From the NCBI GenBank assembly GCA_005281725.1, contig SSBO01000003.1, forward strand, positions 4,464,495 to 4,528,494: a stretch of 64,000 bases of DNA, read 5' to 3'. The notes under the pieces are model-generated. The model did no database searches and was not told where the DNA came from. It saw only the letters and a program-made list of their open reading frames with translations. The position numbers were made by a program, and so were the translations under genes. The stretch comes from Wuchereria bancrofti. Taxonomy: Eukaryota > Nematoda > Chromadorea > Rhabditida > Onchocercidae. Positions 53,147 to 64,000 of the stretch are shown piece by piece. Each line of letters begins with the position of its first letter. The stretch's first letter is position 1.

Positions 53147-56100
53147 CTCTCATAACATCAATGGAAGAATATGAACTATAAATTGAAAAATAAATAAGAA
53201 TTCAGAAGGCTATCGGACCAGACCAAATGATTCTTCCCGCGAAAGAATTCTATTAGATGCAGGAGGGAAAAGAATTGAATGTTCGAGATGCTATAATTCA
53301 ACACAACTTATTTTTAACTCTTTACAACTGTGTTGTTAGCCACTGACATTTTCATTTAGGAATCTTTGACTCATGAAATTCTGTCAAAATGGGCGAACTA
53401 AAACATCTTAATTGGTTAGCTTATCAAATTGTAATTTTCCGGGAATATCACAGGAGTACAATCTTAATATAAACTTCAAAAAAAAAAAGAATGTCAAATA
53501 AATTGTTGGTCATTTATTTAGGGCGTTATCCGTCTTGCCCGCAAGCATTGACCCAATTACCCACATTTTTGCAACTAGAAATAGTAAGTTATCATGATGA
53601 AACTTCTTCACTGACAATAAATATCAAACCAAAAGTGGCATCTTATTCTTCAGGAATTAAAATTAAAAAATAGACATCTCACCTTCATATATGTTCCAAT
53701 TTTGTTTTAACTTCCTGACGAAAAAAATCATGCTGAATTACTTTCATTTGTAATTTGAAAATTTCCAGTGAATGCTTTGAATTATCTTCTCATGAATTTT
53801 CAGCAGTATATTTGGATAGTAAGAAATTATTTTAAAAGAAAAAGTAAAAAAAGTTGAAGATGAAAAAACAATTAAGGATATGAAAAAATAATCGAAGTCA
53901 TTAACATTTTTATGTGAACAAAATCATAGATGAAAGTATCGTTTTCATTTACGATTAAATCTATTTTTATGATATAATAATATGAATCTAATATCATTTT
54001 CGTAATTTGTTAGTTCAATATAAATCTATTTTTAAAATTAGACTATAATATCTGGAAAAAACTACCAGAAGAATACAATAAGATGTGCTAGTAGACAGAG
54101 GAATGTTTTAGAAATGAAGTTGCATCAAAAATATTCATAAAATAATTATGGAGCTCATCCGAATACGAAATTTGTACTGACTGAGAATGGAAGGATAGAA
54201 AATCTACAGAAATTTTATAACCAATTATTTATTTGATTTATCCATCTTCAAAAACTTTAGTTGTTAAATCAAAATGTCTCGAATGATTGTCTTTGCTCCA
54301 TATCCCTACCGACCCGCGGGCACCTCATTTAATATCAATTGTTTCAAATGTCACTCTTGTCCATCAAACCACAATCTTTAGGTGCCATTGCGGCACCGCT
54401 TCTGTCAAAAACGGTTGTACACTTTTACAGACATTCCAATTACTTTCGTGTTTTAATAAACTATATTAGTTGGAAGTCGTGTTACTATCAGCCTTGCAGA
54501 ACTATTAAGATGGAAAAAATTTCTTTTCAAATTACTCTGACAATGTATGCAAAACCATTTGACACAGAAATTGGAAATATGTAAGTCTCAATTAATGTTG
54601 TTTTTATTTTTAGATAAATTCTTTTCATAGCTTTTAGTTTTTAAAAATTTGAAAAGTTTAAATATTGTGCAAAAATTGAAATAAAAGGAGTTAACTATTA
54701 ATATGGAAAGTGCAGGATGAAAATAAAATGAGTAACCTGAATTTAAAGTCTAAAGTTAACTGATAGTAACTCAACCAGAAAACAAATACGGGAGGTAAAT
54801 AGATATTTATCTTATTTATTTCAAGATTTTCAATCTTTCTTTGAAAAAAAAAAACAATTAAGGAAATAATTCGACTGTGCCAAACATTTCTTGAAACTTC
54901 ATATGTCATAACAACTGTCACTACTCAAAGAATTTGGTAATGAAATGTTAACTTTTTATCAATTTGGTGGCAAATTATTCCGGCTTCATTCATTCTCTTA
55001 AAGTAACACAATGTTTCTCTCAAAAACAAGGTTCTGACAAAGAAATAGGCAAAAAAAAAATTAACGATATATAAGTTACTTTGTAAGTTATTTTAACTCA
55101 ACTGAAAATTAAACCTATAGTGACAATTGCAGATTAATTACAAGTCTTTTTTTACACATTTATGTTGCAATTCTCGAGTTGCTGAAATTTTACTAAACAT
55201 TCCAGTTTTCTCAAACAAAATACGACAAAACCTGATGTAAAATGTCAAAATGATATCGTCATTATCCGTTTTTTTCTGCTCATTATTATCCATTTTAATT
55301 AATGATTTTAGAACCGAAAGTTTCTTCTAAAAGTATTTTAAAGATGTCGTGTAATGGATGCATTCACTCTTACGGAGTAATATCGTTTATGACTAATGCG
55401 AATTTTCGTAGTGATTTAGAAAAGAAGATAGTTTAAACCTTCAGGATAGCTCCAATTCGAAAAGTGATGAGTTGAAAACTGCATTAACTGCCAATCGTTA
55501 ATTCGCAATAATCATTCTGTGATGTAGCAAAACCGTTGATTCACAGGCAGTTATTTCACTAATTCTTTGTTCCTTTTCTTTAAATGGATTTCTTGTTGAA
55601 CCTAATATTCTTCAAATGGATTTCTTCAAGAAAGGAAAACATTCCATTAGAATAAAGAAACAAACTGCATTAATTGCAATTCATTAAAATAAAATTTCAC
55701 AGGATTTAATTAAAGTGATAAAACAGACTAGGATTATGGCTTTAAATGAATCTTTTTGGTTAGGACTACTTTTTTGGTTAGAATATTACGAATCATTCGA
55801 TCACCTATACTTCTGATTAAGTTCTATAAATTTTCTTTAGGCTCTATAAAACTCATATTTGGTCATACCTCAAGATTCTTTGAGAAATTTTGAAGTCAAT
55901 TTAGAGAAGCTCATGAATTAATTTATTCTATGGCTTGAAAGGACTAAGCTGGGCTCTTTTAAAACAATATTTAATAAATTATCATTCATTTTACAGAGTT
56001 CAATATTAACTAATGACTGCCTCTTCACTACTAATGTGAGGCATTAATATGGTGATGACACAAATGATTGTTTTGTTGGGTGTTACTGATAAGTTACTGA

Positions 56101-57784
56101 GCTGCTCAAACGAATATCCGGTACCATACAAGTTGGATCTGTAGCAAAAAGTGGTAAACATTCTTCTGAAACATGGATGCTTTTATTTCTTCATTATTTT
56201 TCCAAAAAAAAAAGAAAGTTCTCAACATTTTACAGTTTCTGCGTTTTCCAAAAAACATTTCTTACATTCCATTTACAATCTTTTGTATCTTTCTTTATCT
56301 TCCGATATATGTGCGAGGAAAGAAGATCAGTACATCACTCTGAAAAGTTTCTTTTCTTTTTTAAAAATCTGTATTTTACATGATTAGAGAAATCTTTGAA
56401 CCTTAAGATACCTTAAGATGCCGTTTATCAGTATAGTTTCTATTCACAATCAAACTAAAAAACAGCTAAAACTCACTTTTTCCGTTCAGCGTTATAAAAA
56501 TTATGTTGTTGATTAGCTTGCACAGCTACTATCCAAGCAAAAAGCCCGTGCTTACTGCTTTCGGAGTCATTCATACTCAGATAATTTCATAGTAGCATTA
56601 TAAACTGTGACACTGTTATGCTTGAAATAATGCGAAAAATTTATAGATTGTAAACAGTGTAAACACTGTCTAAAAAAAGAACCATTTACATAAATCGACT
56701 TCACAAATTTTGGAAAAAATAGTTCGCGCGGAATGTCCAATAGAATGAACTCTACTTTCTTCAACTCCAGCAGAATTTTAGAGTAAGAATTTTTTGGAAT
56801 ACCAGCCTCCTTAAACTTTAGAATTCCAGAAATTTGAATACAAACAAGGGTACACAATTGAAATAAACTTCCGATTCTAATTTCCAAACCTGCGTTTTCC
56901 ACCACGAAGAACGACGGCTTAAAAAGGACCCTGAAGCAAAATATTTTTCTACAGTCTGAAGTTGAAAGTCATTACTAATGCAGTCGTCTATTAAAAATCT
57001 CAAACAACCCAGATTTTGTCAAACAACTCAACTAAAAAAAAATTTCAGAAAGAGTAATAAAAGTAATCGACTGAACCGTAACTTCCGTCATTTCGTACTA
57101 GGGTATTCGAATCTTGACTGCGGAAGAGATGCTAGATATTTCCGAAAGCTCTCTTGAAGTAAAAAGAGTCAACTATATCAACCGCAATTCTTTCATTCTA
57201 GAATACAAAAACCGTGATCAGAAAATGGAAGTAATATTTCAAATTACTTTATTTCGACCAAAACAAAAAAACAATAAGCGAAACAAACAAAGCTGATTAA
57301 ACATAACGTGACTGCTATCAACTGCAATCAAATATTAATAGAAGATAAGTGTTAATATCTCAAACATAAAGCTAACTACAAAGAAATCTACACGTCATTA
57401 AAATTTATCTCAACAGTTCCATAGAAGAATAAAAAAATAGCATAATGCAAGTTAGGAACTCTGATCTTTAAGCATCGAAGTTCTCAGTTAATCTGAAGTA
57501 CTATTTGTACTACCACAGTATTACTAGTACTATTACAGTGCAATATGAAAGCAGCTATACAAGCACAAAAAATGTCACTTCGATCCTAACATGAAAAAAC
57601 TGCTAGTACGGAGCGTTAAAAGAATGCCATTGGTCGTTACTTAAATGATCAACTTATAATACTTGAATTTCTTGCATTACAAATACGAAAGTTCTACATA
57701 AATATGAATATGTATTTTCCTCGTCTCTAGGAAATAAAATAAAGCTCTCATATATCATACTGAAATGATCAACATAAAGTCTAC
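53147..57784. other. 4.6-kb region without a supported gene
   Basis: Mostly AT-rich with short frames. Three places look somewhat coding but cannot be built into genes: 54274-54590 (higher GC, plus strand), 56567-56990 (minus frame of about 112 codons) and 57114-57230 (plus, containing EEMLDISESSLEVKRVNYIN before a possible gtaata donor). The collagen promoter should lie just above 53146. Confidence 0.4.
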
Positions 57785-60700
57785 TTATGACTTACTGTCA
57801 CTCCGTCTGATAAGCGCTTCAATGGCACGAGCTCTCAGCTCCAATTCCAGCATGTGGAGCCTTCTTTCTTCTCGTACTTTATTAGTATCGACTGAATTTC
57901 CAGAACTGCAGATATTGAAATCTGGTTAAACAAGAGTCCATGACACTTTTCTCAGCATTTCAAATGTAATCGACAAGTAGAAAATCTGCTTTAGACACTT
58001 ACTTCCCTGACTTTTTAGACACTGATGTCGGCGATGAATCACCAAGTAGATTACCAGTAAAAGGGTTCCTATGGATGGTGAGATGTTCATTACAGTTCTG
58101 ACCCTTAAAAAAGAATATTGTCTTTAATTTTCACTACAAGTTCTTACTTCCATATGTACGATGTACAAGAAATATCATTTCTTCATATAAATGAATTTTC
58201 TCTATGATCCATATCTTCGTAATTCGATAAACAAACATTTTACTGCTGCATATTAAAATATTAGAAGGAATAATCGGTAAGGACATTAAGTTCTATGGAG
58301 AAAATTCATTTTTTTTTCAGCTATATCGAGAAATTCAATTACTACATAATAAAGAACATATAGTCTATTACGCACGCTACAGTGCAGTAGAAAATTCTTT
58401 CTCCAGCAACAAGAGTAAGAAAAGAGGTCTGCGCTTTTATTCTTTAGTCTCTCGTATAAAAGTGTAGAAGGATAAAAATCCACATTGTAGAGATTTTAAT
58501 GAGTCAAACAAACATTATTGGTCATCGGTCCAAACATAATAGCTTAATTATTCGTATGTATTTGTTGTACAATAGAAAGTTGAAGAACTGAACAACTTGG
58601 CTGCACCAAAGACATCGCAATTTATGTATTGTCAGATTTTATTTCTGTTGGAAGCTCTTGACACTTGTATGGGTAAAGTGAAAGTGCCCACACAAGTAAC
58701 ACAACCTCGTTACAATCTAGCACTTACATTAGCGATCAATCGCTCAGACACAATTGTTCGCCCTTGAAAGTGCCCGGAATCAAACCCCTACCATTACACT
58801 GCCAGAATTTTAACCACTGAACCATGCAAGAACCACACTTGACCCCTCTTTTCAATACACAACTATTATGTTACTTGCACAAATTGATCAACACCCCCAA
58901 CGAAAACAAACCTTTAGCATGTGATCCTTGTCTGAGTTTATGCTTTTTTCTTGGTCACTCACAACCTCCCCTTCTTCCAATTCGTCATCATCCTCTGTCG
59001 TTATGACTATATCCACCTTCAAATTGTTACAAACACCATAATTAAATAACATTTTGTATAAGATTGTTAATCCTGATAAGCTTTCTTTTAAAGAAGCAAC
59101 GTAATTCTTGGCGTGATTTCTGACAATACACGACTTCATAAGTCATCAAATACCTGGTTGGGACTTGATATGTCTTTGTCAGCAAATATATCTGCATAGT
59201 GACTTGATGAAATTTTATACTCTGAAGTGAAATCAGATTGGACAACAGTTTCACTTTCTTGACGAATCTTGGATGAAGAAATGCTTTCAATTGCAGCAAA
59301 ATGGACTTCTGAAGTGCTCATGATACTGTTGCAGGCAGTGGTATCATCTGTACCGACTGTTTGAAAAACACTAAAAATGTGAGTTCACAAATTTAGTTAA
59401 GTTCAAGTTTTTTCAAAAATCAGTGGAATAGATTAAAATTAAAGATCATCGGACAGTACTATCGTTTTTTCATCTTTCTTACTTGATCAATTCGCAATGA
59501 TCCACTAATGTCTATGAGTCGTAATTCAGTTGATAATAACGTTGCATTTTTCATCACTAATTCGAAGTTAGGATCAAATAAAAGTTAGCATTTCAGATTA
59601 TATAAACATACCCAGGTAAATTTGGTGCAGTCATTTCTGTTGTGGAATCAGCAACGGCAATCTCAGTTTTCAATGCTTAAAATATAAAAATGAAGAAAAA
59701 AAAATTACAAGCGATCAAAACGCATAATGAACATACTTTTGATATCAGTACTCGTAATAAGTGCTTCGTTCTTCTCTCCTTCAGATTCACTTTCAACAAA
59801 ATCTTTCCCTAAACATAATAATTACAATAAAAGACGTGCTACATGATGCTAATAACTTCCTTCTTTCACATACTTAATTAAATAACAGAATTACAAACAC
59901 GCAAGGAAGTGATTCGATAAAATACTGAAGCGAATAAACTTACAAACAAATAAGTCAAAGTTAGTAATTGTATCTAATAGTAAAAGCAAATACATACAAT
60001 GACCAGCCTATTGCCTTTGCAAAAATCTACAAAAAAAGTTAACAATAATTGAACCAACCCTTCAAAATAGTGCATATATTCTTTTTAGACATCCCGTTCA
60101 GCTCTTTAACACATAAATAGCGAAGCTCTGCTATTTCCAAATTCTTAAATCATAATAAAAATGTTTCAAAAAATATACACATATGTAGTCAGCAGACATC
60201 AACAATATGCGACAACAAACCTTTAAGTTTTCCGGCAACAACTCATAAAGTTCTCTTCTATGAAGTGATGCAAACATATGGCGAACCATCTCTTCTCGAT
60301 TGTCAATGTAAAATGCAATCGACTTCAACTTTCCTGAAAGTTGAACCATTGGGCTATTTCTACTTTTGAAATTAGATGTTTATATCCCTTATTGTACTGG
60401 TAGACTTGTATAAATTAAACTTTTTAATGCTACTATCTCATTAAATAAATTACACATAATAAGTTACATATAAGTATAAAATCAATGCAAATATTTCAAA
60501 TTACATCATCCTTATCGAAAGACAATAAATGATCGGAATGGGATACTATAATGACAAAAATAATAGCATGCAATAATGATTTCGAGAGAAACGTATGTAG
60601 CATGAAAGGGGTGTATTTAGCTAGAAGTTAGTAAAATGTTTTTTTTTTTAACCCAAAGCAATGAATCCTGCTAATTTCTCCATGAATGTTGTGCATAACA

Positions 60701-61201
60701 AGATTCTTGAATAACTATCAAAGAAAAATCACATACCTTCAGAATGTAATTTGACAGATGATAAGAAATCACTCTGAATTGCTCTTTTTTTTACAGATGA
60801 AGACCTAAAACAACTAGCACATCACGGAATATTACAGAAACCAAGAAGTTTAAAGATTTGATTTAAAACCTCGAACTGGACGAAGCAGAGACACAGGAGA
60901 TCGTGCTGCTATAACGATTAAGTTGTTTATTGGGGTTCAAAAGCGTACAACATGTGCTTTCATTGGAGACAATACTTGAAGTTTGAATTCGAGTCTTCTT
61001 GCTCCGAAATGAATACGATTTTTTTCCGTGCTTTAAAGAGACAAATAAATTCAACAAATACAGACAGTACTGTGTTTAAACGAATTTTAACAAAATTTAA
61101 AACAGTGTGTCTTACAACTTACCCACTTTTTATCCTTCATCGACAAAATTTCAGGAATTCCCCGAAATAATTTCAGAGAAATAACTTACGTCTCTGACCA
61201 T
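57785..61201 (-). CDS. CAAP1-like protein (caspase activity/apoptosis inhibitor family)
   Basis: Multi-exon minus-strand gene. A possible start exon at 61201-61190 (MVRD) is followed by 61030-60870 and 60804-60737 (Ser-rich, basic). Exon 60333-60221 carries the conserved motif KSIAFYIDNREEMVRHMFAS and ELYELLPENLK. Later exons lie near 59812-59738, 59675-59612, 59350-59154, 59024-58920 (acidic, DDDELEEGEVV), 58110-58012 and the last, 57907-57785, ending ELELRARAIEALIRR before the stop. The pair of a helical 'YY..D...M...MF' motif and a C-terminal LELRARAI motif is what I remember of the CAAP1 family. Its human member is a poorly characterised nuclear protein reported to restrain caspase activation. 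The phase between the 60221 exon and the next could not be settled, so an internal exon is missing or misplaced. Confidence 0.6.
58686..58838 (-). repeat. tRNA-Gly-derived SINE-like element or tRNA pseudogene
   Basis: On the minus strand there is a polymerase III A-box-like segment, TGGTTCAGTGGTTAAAATTC, at 58823-58805 and a B-box-like GGTTTGATTCC at 58787-58776. Their spacing and order resemble a tRNA, and the A-box region closely resembles tRNA-Gly. The acceptor and anticodon stems do not pair well and the 3' side runs into non-tRNA sequence. This indicates a tRNA-derived retroposon head or a decayed tRNA rather than a working gene. It lies in an intron of the CAAP1-like gene, in the same orientation. 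Confidence 0.6.
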
Positions 61202-61955
61202 ATTGGCCGACCTCTATTCGGTGGCACGTCTTTTCCAAGTCAGTGATTAAGTGATATGAATGAGTGTGTCCTCTTCTGAATTCTTTACCTTGTTGAGGTA
61301 TTACCACATCTTTGGATCCTATAACTGAGATTTTATTGTAGGGATAGGTAAGTCGAGCAGTTAGAGTGAAGGAATGTAGTGTAGATATGACCTGAAATCA
61401 AGTGGGGGTATGGACTGATACTGATCGGTTACTTCTTTTTTGATTGAGTAAGAAGTAGTATTAACGCAACGAGTAAGCTCTACCTTGTGGATGTTAGCAT
61501 TCAGTAACACTCTGAGTTCGACATTTTATGCCTACTCCTGTAACTTTGTAGTACAAAATAGAAAGATTTGTTTAGAAATGATTATTGAAATTAGAACTAT
61601 GGGTTGCTAAATTATCGTGTTGGAAAATTGTTGAGTTAGATCTACGGGGCGTCCATTTCTTTACCGTTCTTCTTTGTTGAACTTTTTTGCCGAAATGAAA
61701 AACATGAGGAAATCTGTAGAAAATATAATTGTTAGCAGATAACTCCGTGTAGTGCTTTGATTTTGTTTGCTTTAGGTTTTGCTAAGCCATAACATATGGC
61801 TTAATTGTGAATGAGTATGTAGACATTGATTGTATTTACATAAATCATTATTGCGGTTTTGATATTTTGTTAAATACAACATTTCTCACCATATTTTTTT
61901 ATATATTTGTTCTTTGTGTTGAGATATATGTCCGAATTACTAGAGATTGAAAGGA
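61202..61955. promoter_or_regulatory. Shared intergenic region between divergent genes
   Basis: About 750 bp between the CAAP1-like start (minus strand) and the CWC22 start (plus strand). It is likely to hold both promoters. No clear motif or open frame was recognised. A non-coding first exon of either gene could lie here. Confidence 0.45.
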
Positions 61956-64000
61956 ATGTTTAAGGAATCAAAGATGTCATTGGAACTGGAAAAGGCTCAA
62001 AAACCAAAGAAAGACATGGATTTGTTGCATACTCGCACAGGTGGTGCATATATCCCACCAGCTAAACTTAAAATGATGCAAGAGCAGATCAGTGATAAGA
62101 ACAGTGAAATGTATCAAAGACTGAACTGGGAACGCTTGAAAAAACGGATTCATGGCCAAGTGCGTTTTTCATAAGTTTGACACGATTATGATATAATGAC
62201 TTTTTATCGTCAGCATTTTTTTAGGTGAACAAAGCGAATACCAGTAATTTGCTTAATGTTATACGAGATTTGTTGCGTGAGAACGTCATTCGAGGAAGGT
62301 GAAGGAATTTTTTTGAAAATTTACCTTTTCATATGCTTTTTTTTTTCAAAATTATGAATTTCGTGTGTATAGAAGAGTATGAGATATGGTGACTGATCTT
62401 TCAGTTTTATTTTATCTTTGCTATAAATGTTAATTTTGATGTAATCAAACAACTGTGTAAATTCTTTACATTAATTTAAAAATACTTTATAAAATAATTT
62501 CGTTTTGCTTGAAGATATGACATAAGTACTTTCAGAGGTTTGTTGGCACGATCAATAATCCAAGCACAATCATATTCACCAACATTCTCTAATGTATATG
62601 CAGCAGTAGTTGCTGTTATTAATAGTCATTTTCCAAATATTGGGATGTTGATCATTCATCGATTGCTGATACAATTTAAGCGGTGTTATAAGCGAAATGA
62701 CAAAGCTTCCACTGTTACAATATCCAAATTTATTGCTCATCTTATCAACCAGCAAGTGGTGAATATTCTTTTTCTATCTTATTTTTATCAACTGTTCGGA
62801 TTTTATCAGCGTGAAAATCTTTACCAGTATTAAGTAAAGTATTGTGTTGACTTGCATAGCTCAATGCTTCCATTTTTTTTTTGTTTTAGTAATGTCATGA
62901 ATAGCAATATGCATAATGCATAGCAAATTTGTATCTAGTGTGTTGCATTTTCCTGATCTACAGAAATTCTTGGTTGCAGATTCACGAAATCCTTGCATTG
63001 GAAATGATGATATTGATGCTTGAAAACCCAACTGATGATTCAGTAGAGGTCACAGTAGCGTTTTTGAAAGAATGCGGTGCTAAACTGTCTGAAATTTCTC
63101 CTCGTGGTTTAAATGGTAAATTTTATTCACGAATATTGTCCTTAGTTAAGCTTTATATTTCCAACTGAAGGTAGGATTTCCTCGTGGTTTTCTTTTCTAA
63201 AAAATGGAGTTTTCAGCAATCTTTGATCGGTTACGGAGCATTCTGAGTGATTCGGATATAGACAAAAGGATTCAGTACATGATCGAAGTTATTTTTCATA
63301 TCCGAAAAGATAAATTCCAGGTGCAATTTATGATTTTCAATTTATTTCATAAACTTACGAAATTATATGGCACTGTTATGAAGCAGTTCAGAATAATTTT
63401 TAGGGTTGAGGAAGTGATCACCTTTACTTTATTTATTGTGGTCTATATATATAATTGGAAAATCCTGGTAAAAATGACAAACATACGTCATTTAAAGGCA
63501 GTTGTAATTCGGAGATTCTTCGAACTGTTAGGCTGCCAGCTACCAGTTTTGTTTTTAAGGCTTATCCAGCACTGATTGATGATTTGGATTTGATAGAAGA
63601 AGACGATCAGATAACGCATACCGTCACGCTGGAGGATTCACTTGTTCCAGAAAATGAATTAAGTAAGCTCCAGTTATTAGCATTGACATTGATGACAGTG
63701 CTATTGTCACTTTTACCAATAATTCATACTTTAAATTTAGTAGTTTAGATTCGCTTTATTATTTCGCTTAATTTAATCCATTTTCTGTTTCAGACGTATT
63801 TAAATATGATCCTGAATTTGAAAAACATGAGGCAGAATACGAAGAAATTCGACGCGATGCAATTGGTTTGGCAGAAGGAGACTCGGATGAAGCGGAAGAA
63901 GGGGAAGAAACACCAGATGAAGAGACAACAGAAACTCAGCAAGGTTTCAAGAATTTTGTACTGGCACTATTTCTCGTGGTTTGTAATATTAAGTTTATTT
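61956..64000 (+). CDS. let-858: Pre-mRNA splicing factor CWC22 (nucampholin), 5' part
   Basis: Seven exons, 61956-62159, 62225-62298, 62536-62758, 62980-63115, 63217-63320, 63560-63662 and 63794 to about 63943, all agree in phase. The gene runs off the window. Diagnostic stretches are [16 protein letters not shown], the MIF4G domain ([20 protein letters not shown], then [20 protein letters not shown]), [38 protein letters not shown] and the linker [23 protein letters not shown]22 is an essential spliceosomal protein that brings eIF4A3 to the spliceosome for exon-junction-complex assembly; the C. elegans orthologue is let-858. The start chosen is ATG 61956; ATG 61974 is also possible. The MA3 domain and C-terminus lie beyond 64000. 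The last exon could end at G|gtttca (63943). Confidence 0.95.

Noticed and set aside
56567..57003. 112-codon minus-strand open frame and overlapping frame
   Set aside because: Composition is that of translated AT-rich DNA, with no motif, no convincing splice partners and an alternative overlapping frame of equal quality.
57114..57296. Plus-strand 60-codon frame containing EEMLDISESSLEVKRVNYIN
   Set aside because: Reads somewhat like protein and has a possible gtaata donor, but no upstream or downstream exon could be joined.
1..64000. Searches by eye for CRISPR arrays, spliced-leader RNA genes, rRNA and intact tRNAs
   Set aside because: None seen. The only RNA-gene-like signal is the degraded tRNA-Gly-like element at 58.7 kb.

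Overview
The window looks like nuclear DNA from a nematode, most likely a filarial or other spirurid parasite. It is AT-rich, genes are split by many small GT-AG introns with TTTCAG-type acceptors, and there is a classical four-exon cuticle collagen. Recognisable orthologues of animal genes (SLC4A11, PDCD10/CCM3, CWC22/let-858) have compact nematode gene structures. I see no operon, prokaryotic gene or virus. Species cannot be fixed from the sequence. Exon coordinates were worked out by hand from splice signals, frame continuity and recognised family motifs; no database search was run.

Layout. (1) 2.9-33.7 kb, plus strand: one large SLC4A11-type transporter gene. A 784-codon core of 19 exons (25.6-33.7 kb) is preceded by at least three separate N-terminal exon groups (2.9-5.3, 14.7-19.2 and 22.9 kb). 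All of them end in the same codon phase, which points to alternative promoters and N-termini. The introns are long and carry short duplicated repeats. (2) 35.0-37.5 kb, plus: a predicted signal-peptide/single-TM protein with a charged coiled-coil tail, followed by a small Lys/Arg-rich two-exon gene. (3) 37.9-41.0 kb, minus: a decayed testis-specific-serine-kinase-like (TSSK) gene with stops, a frameshift and a lost catalytic Asp, plus a second partial copy of its last exon. (4) 42.4-44.1 kb, minus: a complete PDCD10/CCM3 orthologue (215 aa). (5) 46.0-46.9 kb, plus: a small membrane-anchored protein with a poly-lysine tail. (6) 51.2-53.1 kb, minus: a cuticle collagen (377 aa). (7) 57.8-61.2 kb, minus: a CAAP1-like gene with a tRNA-Gly-derived SINE-like element in an intron. 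(8) 62.0 kb to the window end, plus: the 5' part of the splicing factor CWC22/let-858, head-to-head with the CAAP1-like gene.

The genes are mostly functionally unrelated neighbours: ion/ammonia transport, STRIPAK/GCKIII signalling, cuticle, and splicing/NMD. The most unusual points are the alternative N-termini of the transporter, the dead kinase with its duplicated exon, the tRNA-derived repeat, and two taxon-restricted-looking small membrane proteins with highly basic tails. I did not find a convincing new multi-gene system.
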